Shown here: positions 1 to 11,045 of the stretch, one piece after another | Numbering within the stretch: position 1 is the stretch's first letter | Layout: every line of letters starts with the position of its first letter | From: Batkoa obscura | Taxonomy: Eukaryota > Entomophthoromycota > Entomophthoromycetes > Entomophthorales > Batkoaceae | DNA: 64,000 nt | NCBI GenBank assembly: GCA_030770535.1 | Contig: JASVEC010000003.1 | Span: 1,364,001-1,428,000, forward strand | Direction: 5' to 3' | The notes under the pieces: model-generated | The model's input: only the letters and a program-made list of their open reading frames with translations | What the model was told of the DNA's origin: nothing | Databases searched by the model: none | Position numbers and translations under genes: made by a program

Positions 1-115
1 CTCCTAAATAATACAATTCATCCCCAATAATAAAACATTTGCCATTACTTGCTGGTGGTAATAACGTATTTGCTTTATATAACACTATATTAAATAATAA
101 AAACAATAAAAACAT
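1..115 (-). CDS. N-terminus of a secreted/membrane kelch-like protein (runs off the left edge)
   Basis: A reading frame starts with ATG at 113-115 on the minus strand and is open to the window edge (38 codons). The first ~17 residues are a hydrophobic signal peptide (MFLLFLLFNIVLYKANT). They are followed by NGKCFIIGDELYYLG, which closely matches NNGGCIILEDRLYYLGG just after the signal peptide of the protein at 1253-2698. The two genes are therefore divergently arranged paralogues sharing an 1.1-kb upstream region. The (D/E)xLYYLGG stretch resembles the first blade of a kelch beta-propeller; the rest of the protein is outside the window. Family membership rests on the paralogue; function is unknown. 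Confidence 0.7.
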   Translation of the reverse strand, partial: MFLLFLLFNIVLYKANTLLPPASNGKCFIIGDELYYLG

Positions 116-654
116 TTGGGAGTATAGATAAGGGTTCGTTTATTTTATGTATTAATTAGATTACTCCTTATTAATTAATAACAAAAACTATTCTATTTAA
201 GAACACTATTTAATTATTTAATTTATCAACACGAACAATTGTTTTTGGGTTAATTTTTAATCTTTTTGTATCGAAAAAACCCTTCCAGCTTAATGAAGAA
301 CTAGCAATAGTTTTCCTCTTCATAACATACAACTAACACTTAGCCCTATATAGTTGAAAGTTCTGGAAGGTGTGTTATTTATAGTGGTCTGATATTCTTT
401 CTGTGAAAGATACGCTTTAAATATTTTGACTATAATAAAGTCAATGTATAATTTAAGAGAAAAACATAAAGTTATACACAGTAAAAAAAGCTAACATCTC
501 TAATATGAACACTCTATTTATATAGTCTGTATATTTGCAACCATTAGATCGCTATATTATATTTAATGATATGAGTTGATATTACACCAGCAGTTCAATA
601 AACTGGATTTCTGTTAAATTCCCACTCGTAATAGTAAAAAGCATTGCTAGATAT

Positions 655-746
655 GAGGGTGTTTTTTTAGCTTTATCACTTTTTCCATCTTTTAAGTGCT
701 GTTTGAGTGGAAAGATTGTTAGTAAAATTCTAAAAAAATACATCCC
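655..746 (-). mobile_element. MITE family A, copy 1
   Basis: Copy of the ~98-bp palindromic-ended repeat, in reverse orientation: it starts GAGGGTGTTTTTTTAG and ends ATACATCCC. Both flanks are ATAT, compatible with a 4-bp target duplication. It lies in the promoter region shared by the two kelch-like genes. Confidence 0.85.
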
Positions 747-1204
747 ATATTTAGCTTTGGATATTTAATAAAATAGCTAAAATACTTACAGCTATACTGT
801 TAATACGCTACTACAATAAGAGTAGTTATAAGCTAGGTACATGCATTATTTAATAAATACAAAAAAATGAACTAAATGATACCAAAGTATAATAGGCTTT
901 TGGCAGAAAGATGTATATAGTCCTTAATGATATGCAAAATTATTCATTAATTTATATATGATAAATTTATTCTCATAAGATAAATAGTATCAACACTAAT
1001 AACATTAGTAATTGGATAATAATTTAACACAACAAATTTATTGGGTAAAATAGTCCAGAGTTTAACATTGAAATAGTATCAAATTTATTGTAACTACTTG
1101 TCAGTACCCAGATTATACTACTAATTATAATATAATAAGTCTTAATTGGTTTATGCGAACTTTAATATAATATCAAGAATATAATGTATATTTTTAAGAG
1201 AACA

Positions 1205-1212
1205 TATAAATA
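1205..1212 (+). promoter_or_regulatory. TATA box of the kelch-like gene
   Basis: TATAAATA lies 40 nt before the ATG at 1253. The same spacing recurs before other genes in this window (27481, 52706, 43600), so it also supports the chosen start. Confidence 0.5.
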
Positions 1213-1252
1213 ATTATAAGCTCCAAATACCATTTGCCTTTCTTTTTTCAAA

Positions 1253-2698
1253 ATGAAATTTATACTTTTATTTCAGTTATTTATTTATCTTACTCTTTCA
1301 TTCTCACCAAGAGCTAATAATGGTGGTTGTATTATACTTGAGGATCGATTATATTATTTAGGTGGACTTACTCGATTTATAAATTTAGATTTCTTGTTTG
1401 ACAATAAGGAAGTGTTTGAATTGAACTTAAAAAAGGGAGTTAACTTAATTGGTAACGTAGCTGAAGGATGGGAAAGAAGCAATGTAACCAATTCGCCAGA
1501 TGGTATATATGATCCAGGACTATTTTATATTAACAAATATAATAATGCTAAGGATGTAATAATGGGCTATTATATTGATCAAAAAACCATGATTCCAATG
1601 TTTAATTTTTACAATATTAAAGAAAAAGCATGGTTTAATAAAAGTGTTTTTAATGAAGTATTTGATGCATCAAACACAAAGTGCAATGATTTTAAAAAAT
1701 GTATTGTAACTCATTATATATCACAAAAGGAAACTAATTCAAACCAATTTTATATCTCTGGCTCAATTTATAACAAAGATTTAAAGAAACGATATTCACT
1801 TGATTTAAAGTTGTTTGACATTCAAGCTAAAACCATAGCTACTGTTTATCAATTAAAAAATAATTCATATATACGCCAGGCAGATATTAAACACAACAAG
1901 TTGTATTATTTCAACGAATATCCAGACAATGAATATCTAGATACTGATTTTAGTACGCTATATGAGTTAGATTTAACTACAACTAAAATTAAAGAACATC
2001 GTGTCAACTTTAAGCGCTATTTCTCAATGCAGTTTATAAAATCAAACTCTTCTATCTATTTCACTGGTACTAATTTTGATAACCATGAGGAGGAATTAGT
2101 TCATATTTATGAATTAAAAACTAACCCATTTTCATTTAAAAGGATCAAATTAAGGTTACCTTTTAACAACTTTGGGTGCTTTAATTATTATAACAATTAT
2201 TTAATTAATACCTTTGGTATTTTAAGCGTATTTACCAAAGGTGGTACTAGTTCTGAAACTACTGATAAATCTCAATTCATTAATGTAAAGAATTGGGAGC
2301 AAGTTGATGGCTTGCCTTCATTTATAATTAATGATGAAAACTCAGCTAATCAAGATAGTAACAAAGAAATAAGTGAAGTAAAAAACAACAGTAATAGTAA
2401 CTATAGCAATAGTGGGTTATTAATAAGCAGTATTGTCGGTGGAGTTATTGGGTTTGTTTTAATAGCATCGATAGTAATATTTATAGTGTATAAATACAAA
2501 TCAAAGAAGCAAAGACCTCCAGGCATGATTATGAATCCTATTATTATTAAACCGATCAATCCATTAGATGCAAATAACAACTATTACAATGCAGATATAT
2601 TTAGTCACTCACATGAACTTGATGACACAATTCATCTAATACCTGAAAAGTCGCATAGTAAAGATGCAAGATGGATGAATATGCTTCTTGAGAAATAA
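1253..2698 (+). CDS. Kelch-like single-pass membrane protein
   Basis: 481 aa, intronless. Residues 1-~22 form a signal peptide. Residues ~23-360 are an ectodomain with scattered kelch-like blade features (an early DRLYYLGG, repeated aromatic/Gly turns, FYISGSIYN, IYFTGTNF), suggesting a beta-propeller. A Ser/Asn linker (~365-386) follows, then one clear transmembrane helix (~388-413; SSIVGGVIGFVLIASIVIFIV), a basic stop-transfer KYKSKKQR and a ~65-residue cytoplasmic tail. Many early-diverging fungi carry families of secreted kelch/galactose-oxidase-like proteins with this layout, often thought to act at the cell surface. The partner or ligand is unknown. The paralogue at 1-115 is divergent to it. 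The blade count cannot be fixed by eye. Confidence 0.75.
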   Translation: MKFILLFQLFIYLTLSFSPRANNGGCIILEDRLYYLGGLTRFINLDFLFDNKEVFELNLKKGVNLIGNVAEGWERSNVTNSPDGIYDPGLFYINKYNNAKDVIMGYYIDQKTMIPMFNFYNIKEKAWFNKSVFNEVFDASNTKCNDFKKCIVTHYISQKETNSNQFYISGSIYNKDLKKRYSLDLKLFDIQAKTIATVYQLKNNSYIRQADIKHNKLYYFNEYPDNEYLDTDFSTLYELDLTTTKIKEHRVNFKRYFSMQFIKSNSSIYFTGTNFDNHEEELVHIYELKTNPFSFKRIKLRLPFNNFGCFNYYNNYLINTFGILSVFTKGGTSSETTDKSQFINVKNWEQVDGLPSFIINDENSANQDSNKEISEVKNNSNSNYSNSGLLISSIVGGVIGFVLIASIVIFIVYKYKSKKQRPPGMIMNPIIIKPINPLDANNNYYNADIFSHSHELDDTIHLIPEKSHSKDARWMNMLLEK

Positions 2699-4065
2699 AA
2701 CTAAACGAATTACTTCAACATTTTTTAATTACATATCTGTATTTAAAGTAACTTGTTTTATAAGTTGAAATTGAAACTATTAAATTTCAATTAAAAATAT
2801 TGGACTATGAGTTTTATAAATTTATTACAAAACTCATAATAAATAAGGGCTGTCAAAAATTCAACTTAGAATAAACTAGCTTATATCCATCCTTACAATA
2901 AATAAAAATTTAAATATTAGATTGTTTATTAAATCGTGTTAAAAATACACTGAATAAACATTAATACAAAAATAAATGTCAAATTGGAAACAGTGTTAAT
3001 TAACATTAGTTGAATTATTTTAAAATATGCGATGTAATCAATTTAAAAACCCATTATATAATTTTAACTAAATCGAAAGTTTGTTCTACTTTAAAATGGG
3101 TTTGATGTTTTATAACCACCATTAAAAAACTGATATCAGGTCTTCTACCACTAGTGTCTAATAATCAATTAGATATCTTATAACTTTAAAAGAACTGAGG
3201 CTAAAATTAAGATGTTAGCTTAAAGGCTATAATTGGATAGTATTAAAAAATGGAAATCTGCTATTGCATAAAATCAACTGCTTCTTATTAAGGGCTAACT
3301 ACTATAAACTATATTCTAATTTATTTGAATAGCTTCATCGCTTTTTTTGAGAATATAAAAACAACATCCTCATTTATAAAGCTAACAATAAGCAAATGAG
3401 TGAAAAATTGTTACGACTCGTCCAGATTCTTAAAACCTCGAGAAACCCTAAGGTGCTTTAGTAGCCAATAATATTAAAGTAAATAGTGAATAAACGGGGT
3501 GTAGATTACAAAGCAAATGCCTTTCACTTGTTTTGATTAGGAAATTAACATGCTTGTATTGACTTTTTATTGTGTTGTACTAAATCAAGGACTAAAAACT
3601 GATACCAAAACAATAGATTAAGATTACTATTACTTTTTATTTAACTATCTAGAGTCCTTGAGATTAAATGCTTATTGGACTATGAAAATAAAACATGGTC
3701 AACCCAATTAGATCTTTGATTAAGGATCCGTAACTCCCTTTCGTTCTTCCTACCTTTTCTCTTTTTGCTAAGCTCTCTTTGATTTCTCTTCATAAATGAG
3801 TCATACCGTCGTCTTCTGATATTTAATAGAAAAAAGATACATTAATAAAGAATTATAATATAGTCTAATATAATATAACATAATATGGTACACTCGAATT
3901 TAGCTGATTCTGCAATGAATTTATTTAAATATTACAAACGAACACTTTGTTCTGTGTCCCAATTCTATTTTTAATAAAAATATTTAAAACTAAAGTTTGA
4001 TCGCTTATCAGTAAGAATAACACAGGTACTTATACCATAGAGGCTTTTATATAAAGGGTAACTAA

Positions 4066-4340
4066 AGAAATAGTACTTTTTGTTGGGGCTATATAAATGT
4101 AGTACTAAGGTGATAACATAACCTATTCCAAAATACCCTAATTTTTTATCACCTCATCTAAGTAGTTTTCTAACACTTTTTAATTTACATTAAAAGTATT
4201 ATTTTAAGAAAAATAAGTAGAGCCATTTTGAATTGGGGTTATGGAAAAGTGTTTTTATAGTGGTAACATAGGTTATTCTATTATAATGTCACCTTTTTAC
4301 CACTTAAACTAAGCAATTACATAGCTTTTTCTAATTAAGA
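4066..4340. repeat. Two diverged hairpin units in tandem
   Basis: Unit 1 (~4066-4187) holds a stem GGTGATAA...TTATCACC. Unit 2 (~4218-4340) holds GTGGTAA...TTACCAC. Flanking text is similar (TTGGGGcTAT / TTGGGGTTAT upstream, AACATAaccTATTC / AACATAggTTATTC after the first stem half). They look like an old tandem duplication of a small palindromic element. No terminal repeats or target duplication could be fixed. Confidence 0.35.
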
Positions 4341-4892
4341 TCGGTCTGACTATTATATATCCGATAAATTTATGTGGCATCTTAAAAACTGCTATATTTT
4401 TAATTGAAGTCATCATAACATTCATTGGTTTGATATTTTATTGCTTTTTTCTTTAATATAGAAGTTACTTATTTTAATTAAATATTTATAGTTGAATATT
4501 CAAGTATAGTAATCTAGGTTTTGGTTTTTCTTTTAAATATTAAATACTAAGAGTATAAAAAAGGATGTAAATTCACCCAGTTTGGACTATCATAGACTAA
4601 AACAGGAGATGATTAACCTGGATGTCTTCTTATAGTCTAGAAGCTTCTTCATACTACATATGTCTTTTCTTTTACATTCCTAGTCATATTCATTTTTTGT
4701 TGCTATTTTCTTATATCAACAAAATACTTGTTAATCATTGGCTCTTTCAAAACAATAAAAAATAGAATGTTGATAGTCTAGAAAAATAATTCTAGTTTAA
4801 ACCAAAAATAAAGTTAAAATTGCCAAACATAAGGAAGTCCTAACTAAATTACCAAATATGGTATTCTAAGAAACCAAGGTAACTTAGAAGCT

Positions 4893-4900
4893 TATAAATA
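4893..4900 (+). promoter_or_regulatory. TATA box
   Basis: TATAAATA 33 nt before the ATG at 4934, consistent with the other gene starts here. Confidence 0.4.
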
Positions 4901-4933
4901 ATAGCACAATTCTCTAGAATTATGTTTTTATAA

Positions 4934-6196
4934 ATGAATAAAAATATAAAATATAAAAATATAAAATGGAGAGTAAAGGTATTAGATATAGCTACAATCC
5001 CTGCAAACGAAATAGATCAACCTAAAGATGACCTACCAATTGATTCCCCGGTTAAAGTCAACTGTCTAAATAGAAAATTGACTAAAGATGAAATATTAGA
5101 AATGAAGATATTAAGTCTGAGAGACGGCAACTTTGTCAACTTTAATTCCGATAACATTCATATATTGTTAGATCCTGATATTTCTGACATTTCACCTGAT
5201 AACTTACTTCCTGAATATCATCAAAACAATGACTACTTAAAGGAGGATTTTAGAAATAAATTCAAAGATAATAGTGAATCAATTTTTAAAGAATATAAGT
5301 TAGCTTCAAAAGATCATAATCAATTTAGTAGCAATAGTCATGGTTCCAACGATCAAAACAATGGAATAAGGAAAAGAGGCCATAGTGAAGTTAGTGATGA
5401 CGATAACATTAGTTTGTGTAACTCTTTTGATCAATTGGCTAAACAAATGCTAAAGCGAGAGACACTGCTATATCAAAGTTATTTTGAATCAAAAGAAGCT
5501 GACTTTAACCAGAGTTTAGTTCTAGAGTCAAATATGAGTGATCCATATAGTCAAGATTTAGCTCTAGAATCTAGTTTAAATGATTCATATAACCAAACTA
5601 TATGTAATGATTATAGATCTTATTCTATCCCTTTAAGTAACTCAATAAATAATAATATGGCGACTGATGGTCGAAACCCCATTTCAGTGAATGAAGGTGA
5701 TGAGCTACAAGTATCCAAGCCTTTATACTACGACGATCAAGGGCCTATACAGGAATTAAAGCATCAGAATGAACGATTAGATTTAGATGCTGAATTTTCA
5801 TTTGAAAATTTAAGCCAAGAGGAAGAACAAAACATCATCCCAGCCATTCATTCTAGATATAACACCTCTTATCAAAATTATCAACTACCAAACAGCGAGC
5901 TAATATTTGATTTTTTTTATATAAATCATTTAACACTATCAACAATTATTACTTTAAAGGAAGTAAACTATTTATTATGTATTAATGCAGATATAATTCA
6001 ACGACTCTTGTTAAACTGTATGGCTTATGCAACGTTACATTATTTAAAAAGGGATTTGAATCTCATCATATATCACAAACAACAAATCAAAGTTCTTTTA
6101 ATCTATATAGCGCAAAATTGTCTTTATAATATCAACCTAAGATACTATAATATCTCTATCAATATTCTAACAATGTCCAATTTTTTTAGTGAATAA
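4934..6196 (+). CDS. Unrecognised Ser/Asn-rich acidic protein (paralogue of 7863-8684)
   Basis: 420 aa, intronless as read. I do not recognise the family. The N-terminal ~15 residues are basic (MNKNIKYKNIKWRVKVLD); residues ~20-300 are hydrophilic, acidic and Asn/Ser-rich. A segment around RETLLYQSYFESKE and the later LDLDAEFSF matches NRRYRNYFESMEN and LDLDTEFDL in the protein at 7863-8684, which is encoded convergently 1.7 kb away. The two are therefore probably paralogues. The paralogue ends right after that acidic motif. Here the frame runs ~120 residues further into a hydrophobic, Ile/Leu/Tyr-rich tail of a quite different composition, which may be read-through after loss of an ancestral stop. 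A disordered regulatory protein is possible; no DNA-binding domain is secure. Confidence 0.6.
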   Translation: MNKNIKYKNIKWRVKVLDIATIPANEIDQPKDDLPIDSPVKVNCLNRKLTKDEILEMKILSLRDGNFVNFNSDNIHILLDPDISDISPDNLLPEYHQNNDYLKEDFRNKFKDNSESIFKEYKLASKDHNQFSSNSHGSNDQNNGIRKRGHSEVSDDDNISLCNSFDQLAKQMLKRETLLYQSYFESKEADFNQSLVLESNMSDPYSQDLALESSLNDSYNQTICNDYRSYSIPLSNSINNNMATDGRNPISVNEGDELQVSKPLYYDDQGPIQELKHQNERLDLDAEFSFENLSQEEEQNIIPAIHSRYNTSYQNYQLPNSELIFDFFYINHLTLSTIITLKEVNYLLCINADIIQRLLLNCMAYATLHYLKRDLNLIIYHKQQIKVLLIYIAQNCLYNINLRYYNISINILTMSNFFSE

Positions 6197-6896
6197 ATAA
6201 TACTTTCTTTATCTTCGATTATTAATATAGTATATTTTAACTAAGATGTGCTTTTTTCTAATTTTGAAATAAGTTACAAGTATCAATTCACTCAATTAAA
6301 GTAATATAAATACTTAAATTGCGGTAAGATATTGTTTACTAGCTTAAATCTGTTATTTATACAAATATTCTGCATAAAATAATTTTAAATGAGAACTAAA
6401 ATTATTTGTTTCTAGACTATTACAATAACCTTTTTTTACATATTATCATTTGTTTAGTAAAGATGTACAATGAGCATGCTATTCAATTAAGACATCTCAA
6501 ATATATTTGACTCATAAGTAATACCGTTTAAACAGTTGATGTAAATTGAGTCTATAAAAAATACAATTAAGAGTCAATAATATTAGATGATTACAATCTA
6601 TAGATATCACTTTTATTTACAAAATTATCAGCCCTTTTAAAATCTTGGACCCTTTCGGTCATATTTTTACTAGTTTAAGCACTATAATAAACAAAATTAG
6701 GCGTTTAGAAAAAGATTATGAGTATAATATTGATTATGATCTTTGATAATTTTTGGAAAAAACAAATTCCAATCGAAAAAATTACAACTGAATTAAAAAA
6801 GCAGCTGCTAAAATTTTGAAGGAATTGGTGACTATTAACCAGTATCTAAATTAAAATACTATAGTAAACATTGTTTAAAAATGTAATTTATGCATT

Positions 6897-7015
6897 AATA
6901 TTAGTGTATTATTAGCACCGATGCTGGTGTTAGGCTAGTGTTAATATTACTCCGAGCATTAAATTATCGTTAGTATTGATGTTAGTGTCAGCATTGTATT
7001 GGATTAGTGTCTAGT
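6897..7015. repeat. Imperfect short repeats of a TTAGTGTTAG-type unit
   Basis: Low-complexity stretch in which variants of GTTAGTGT/GTTAGTATT/TTAGTGTC recur at irregular spacing. No function visible. Confidence 0.3.
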
Positions 7016-7358
7016 TAGGGGTTTTATTCACTAAAATTTATTTCTTTATCAAAAAATTTAAAGGGAAATAAACGCCATTCAATGGTGTATCCCTATCAAA
7101 AAAAACCTTACAATATTACTAGTATTAAAGTATTTGATAATTCAAAGACATTTTCTATCTAAAGAAGATAGCCATCAAAAGTATAGATTAGAAAACAAAT
7201 TAGCTCCTACTTTTACAATGGTATTAATAAATTCTAAATCCCTTTTTGCTTTCTTTTTTTGCTTCAGGCATAAACTAAGGTTGACTTTGCTAACATTCTA
7301 TGGCTTAGTAAGATTATTTATCATTTTTAAAAAAGTCACCCTATTTTCACTGTTATTT

Positions 7359-7457
7359 AGGGATGTATTTTTTTGTTTAAGAATTTTACTAATAATCTTT
7401 CCGCTCAAATAGCGCTTAAAAAATGTAAAAAGTGATAAAACTAAAAAGAACATCCTC
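7359..7457 (+). mobile_element. MITE family A, copy 2
   Basis: Forward copy (AGGGATGTATTTTTTTG ... AACATCCTC). Flanked by ATTT on both sides, a candidate 4-bp target duplication. Confidence 0.85.
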
Positions 7458-7862
7458 ATTTATCGGTAGAGATAATCAGCATATTGAATTAAATCATTAA
7501 AAAATAATATGGAAATGTCTTTTTCGGTTTCATTTATCTATTCATCTTTCATTAAATAAAAATTCAAAAAACATTAGTAAACACTAAACCAAAAAAGATA
7601 TTCACATATGTAACTTTGTAAAAAATAATTAAAAGCCATCTTATAAAAAAAATATTTGAGAAAATTTAATTATTATATAAAAAAGGACTAAATAATATAG
7701 ATAAGTCAAGGGGATGTAAAAGCAGGTAGACAAAGAAGGCAGATAAACAACTAATAAGAAGTTATGTTTGATATATATTAGTACACTTAGTTGAGGAAAG
7801 TTCTTAATAATCTCTTAAATAATGGAAATAACTAGTATCAGTTAATTAAAACCTTAATGAAT

Positions 7863-8684
7863 TTATAAATCAAACTCAGTATCTAAATCCAATAATGGTT
7901 GGGATACTTCTGTATTCGCTAATGAGGATAGGCTACCATTGTAATCTCCATCATTCACTCCAACGTTTGTATAGTTCCCATAATTATTCATGCTTGGTAA
8001 AATCAGTGAATCTGCAAATGATAAATTGTTTTTACATATACTGGTACTAGCTGAGGTTTCATCTTTAACCAAATGGTTTATACTATCAAATGTACTAACA
8101 TGCCCATTTTCCATTGATTCAAAGTAATTACGATACCGCCTATTTTCCATTTCCAATAATTTTTTAAACTCTAAATTTGAATAATCTAAATTTGAATTGT
8201 TATAGCCGTCCTCCCTAGTCATCATATGATAGCCTTCATTTGCTACATGTTCGTCACTTACTATGCTTTGAGTAGTTGCTACTTTATTAATAGAGCCAAA
8301 ACAAATATTCTCGTCCAAAGTGCTTTGATATTCATTGTTACTTTTTTGGTTACTCATGGAATTGTTATACATAGTCTCTGCCCCTTCATATTGATTTGAA
8401 GGATAACATACATCATTTTCTACGTTATTGTTTGTATACGAATAAGCATGGTTGAACTGAACATGAATAAAATTTCCACTCCTTGATTCTTCTACATTCT
8501 TTTTAGTCTTTGCTCCTAATTTTGATTTCTTTGCTATTTTGTTGAAAACTCTAGACATTGCAATACATTCCTTTATACCCTTGTATTTACTGAAATATAG
8601 TTTACAAGGTTCATTAACTCTTCTCATTTGAATCATATTTATACTACTATTTATTTCAATAATTCCTACTCTAAACTCCATCAA
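7863..8684 (-). CDS. Unrecognised Ser/Asn-rich acidic protein (paralogue of 4934-6196)
   Basis: 273 aa from the first ATG. The true start is probably downstream: a TATA box (8692-8701) lies only 8 nt before that ATG, while other genes here have 33-60 nt between the two, so Met17 (8636) or Met20 (8627) is likelier. The N-terminal third is basic with a Lys-rich stretch (VFNKIAKKSKLGAKTKK); the rest is Asn/Ser/Tyr-rich and acidic, ending LDLDTEFDL. YRNYFESMEN and the acidic end match the protein at 4934-6196. The basic segment faintly recalls the second half of an HMG box, but the expected Trp and spacing are absent, so I do not claim it. A nuclear regulatory role is possible but unproven. Confidence 0.6.
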   Translation of the reverse strand: MMEFRVGIIEINSSINMIQMRRVNEPCKLYFSKYKGIKECIAMSRVFNKIAKKSKLGAKTKKNVEESRSGNFIHVQFNHAYSYTNNNVENDVCYPSNQYEGAETMYNNSMSNQKSNNEYQSTLDENICFGSINKVATTQSIVSDEHVANEGYHMMTREDGYNNSNLDYSNLEFKKLLEMENRRYRNYFESMENGHVSTFDSINHLVKDETSASTSICKNNLSFADSLILPSMNNYGNYTNVGVNDGDYNGSLSSLANTEVSQPLLDLDTEFDL

Positions 8685-8691
8685 TTTATTT

Positions 8692-8701
8692 CCTTTTTAT
8701 A
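8692..8701 (-). promoter_or_regulatory. TATA box that argues for a downstream start
   Basis: TATAAAAAGG on the minus strand ends 8 nt before the first ATG (8684). The position favours translation from Met17 or Met20. Confidence 0.5.
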
Positions 8702-10715
8702 CAAATTCAAATTTCTTTGCCATAAAACTCATCTTCTCTAATTACCAAAAATAGATTTGAAAATTCATTGATCTGAAAGTTCTTTTACTTTAAGCACATT
8801 TGACTGCTGAGCTACGGCGAAACTTAGATAGACATATATAGCTATATTTTATTCTTGAAATGTGATTCTTTATTTAAGTACTCTAAATTTATAATCCACT
8901 GGTTTATTACCGCATTGATTGATGCCATAATGTACATGAGACCACTAAACTGTGCTGATTTATATGTGGTAATTTACCTATATATGCCTGCCTGTTTCTT
9001 TATTTAAGACCCAATTTATTAACTCAATTTACCCACTAAGTTTGGTAAACCTTAGATTAAAATTTAATATCAATAGCATTAACGGGTATTTAATTTAAAA
9101 CGAGTTAAATTACTCATTTAATGGTACTAATAAAAACAAACTAGCTTTATCATGATAAACAAACTATAAGAAGTAGCTATTTTAATATGTAGAGTTGATA
9201 AATTTTATTTAAGATGTAAAAATTATTCAACTATTAGCAGGTAAGTAATAAATCTTATTCATATAGAATTAATTATTTTTAGTTATTGTACCTAAAAGAG
9301 CGGAATTAATCATTGTAACATACTATAATTTGCTTTATAAACCATAATAAATTATTTTGAAACACCTAAAATGTATAACTTTGATTAAATACATGAACTG
9401 TTCTATAAAGTAAACCTTTAAAGTATAATATTTGTTTGGGGTTTTCTATTTTAAAATATGAGGGTGTACTTTTGTGTTTAAGAATTTTACTAACAATTTT
9501 CCCACTCAAATAGCACTTAAGATGGAAAAAGTGATGAAGTCAAAAAAAACATACCCAAATACTACTTTCAACTCAGATATACAAATTGTATTTTTTAATA
9601 AATGTATTGATATTGTGAAATTTTCAATTGTATTTAAAAAAAGGGCATTTGTAATGTGTATTTAATTTAAGAAAGGTAAGTCAGCGAACAATTTAATATA
9701 TCGTTTGCATTTTAATGTTATATTTAAGCAATTTATTTATTTGTTTAGCATTATTGGTAAATTCCATAATATCAAACTCAAAGCTTTATGTTAAAAAATT
9801 AAGGTAAAATAATTAATTTAAGGTTACAACTCCTTTATTATTTTTGCATATTATATATCTAGTGTAGATAAAGCCTTAACTAAAAGGGTTAAAAAATATG
9901 ATGTTAAAATGGTGAAATTAAAATAGGACAGCTACTTTACCTAGTTTTAAAATACTGCACCACCTATAATTTAAACCTCAATATTATGTTTATCTCTTAT
10001 CTGTTTGAATATATATAGCGTTGGTGATTTAGTTCATCTCTTATAGACTTTTAGTGGAAAGCTGTTTAAGTAGAAAATAAACCTGGTCTGTTAAGTATCA
10101 TATTTTTAATGGCAAAGTTTTAAATCCTTTTCTAAATAACCTACCTTTATTTACTCATCTATTATACTAATAATTTATATTAAATTAGCAGGGTCTAAAA
10201 ATTTCTTAACGATTACTATTTATAAAGCACTATAAGATTTAATAAACTCATATAAAGTGTATTAATTAGCACAAATGTCAACAGTCTTGAACTATAAATA
10301 ATTTTTTTATACAATACTAAACATATGTTGCGTGTTTTCGATAATAGAATTTTAAAAAAAGAAGCATTTAATGATAACTTGAATCTAGCAACAATATATT
10401 GTATAGTTTCATCAAAACAAGGCATAAATTAATATAATAAGATAATAATTTACTGATTTCATAAATAATCAATGAATATTTCTAACCGCCTTCGAGGCCA
10501 ATAGATTTTCGATGTAATGGTTCAAAACACTTAGCTCCTTTTCTTTGTTTGTAAAACTCTCTTTAACCTGCCTTAAATCATTTAGTTTCCCTATTTAACT
10601 TTAATTTAATTTCTACTATATTTTACTATTATCGAATTACTTCTTAACACTTCTTGATTAGCTATTATCTTCCTACATTATTGTTAATAATTTAATTTAA
10701 GCTCATATCATTCTC
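8702..10715. other. Intergenic, 2 kb
   Basis: AT-rich, with one MITE (9460-9556). Short frames over the MITE and at 10216-10425 show no protein-like features. Nothing else seen. Confidence 0.4.
9460..9556 (+). mobile_element. MITE family A, copy 3
   Basis: Forward copy, GAGGGTGTACTTTTGTG ... ACATACCC. Core as in the other copies (TTTAAGAATTTTACTAAC, then ACTCAAATAGCACTTAA). Confidence 0.85.
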
Positions 10716-11045
10716 TTACTTTATAAGTACTTCTTTCTCCTCAGATAAATTAGGTGGTATTGGAGAGCTGTTTAATGGTGAAAAAAAGCTTGAGTTAAAA
10801 CCATCCATTAATTTGCCTTGCTCCCTACAAGAATTACAAATAAACTGTAAACATGTCCGCTTTAATTAAATAAAGCTAACTTACCTCCAAAACGGTTGAT
10901 ATAAACTTGAAGTGCTCTGTAACTCCTCTTGCATAAAGTTAAGCTCACTATTGGTACTATTCCTTTTTGAATTTCTACTTGTGAATACATCTATATCTTC
11001 TGTATCATCACCAAAATTTATTAATAGCTCTTCTATGGGTTCCAT
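10716..11045 (-). CDS. Small spliced acidic protein, unrecognised
   Basis: Two-exon model built by eye: exon 1 10885-11045, intron 10825-10884 (60 nt, GTAAGT...TTGTAG), exon 2 10716-10824. The joined exons give 270 nt, i.e. 89 aa plus stop, in frame. The protein starts MEPIEELLINFGDDTED and is acidic and Ser/Asn-rich; exon 2 is Ser/Pro-rich (SPLNSSPIPP). No known domain. The segment MQEELQSTSSLYQ loosely resembles RETLLYQSYF of the unrecognised proteins at 4934 and 7863, so it may be a short relative. The consensus donor and the preserved frame argue for a real gene, but its small size leaves doubt. Confidence 0.5.

Larger units (their letters stand above)
116..1252. other. Intergenic region between divergent kelch-like paralogues
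   Basis: AT-rich sequence with no convincing reading frame. It should hold the promoters of both flanking genes and contains one MITE (655-746). Nothing else was recognised. Confidence 0.5.
2699..4933. other. Intergenic, 2.2 kb
   Basis: No gene recognised. It contains the pair of hairpin-like units at 4066-4340 and scattered stop-rich AT sequence. A short motif near 3360-3375 resembles the right end of MITE family A but is too short to call. Confidence 0.4.
6197..7862. other. Intergenic, 1.7 kb, between convergent paralogues
   Basis: No gene supported. It contains a TTAGTGTTA-rich imperfect repeat at ~6897-7015 and a MITE at 7359-7457. Confidence 0.4.

Noticed and set aside
3340-3375. Possible MITE family A fragment (AACATCCTCATTTA)
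   Set aside because: Only ~14 bp match; chance similarity in AT-rich DNA is likely.
7134-7412. 92-codon reading frame
   Set aside because: Its second half is the MITE at 7359-7457 and the first half has no domain or start context.
7863-8684. HMG-box domain in the N-terminus
   Set aside because: Only a loose resemblance; key aromatic residues and length are missing.
8810-8830. tRNA-like GTAGCTCAGCAG on the minus strand
   Set aside because: No cloverleaf can be drawn around it.
9474-9665. 63-codon reading frame
   Set aside because: Starts inside a MITE copy; no protein features.
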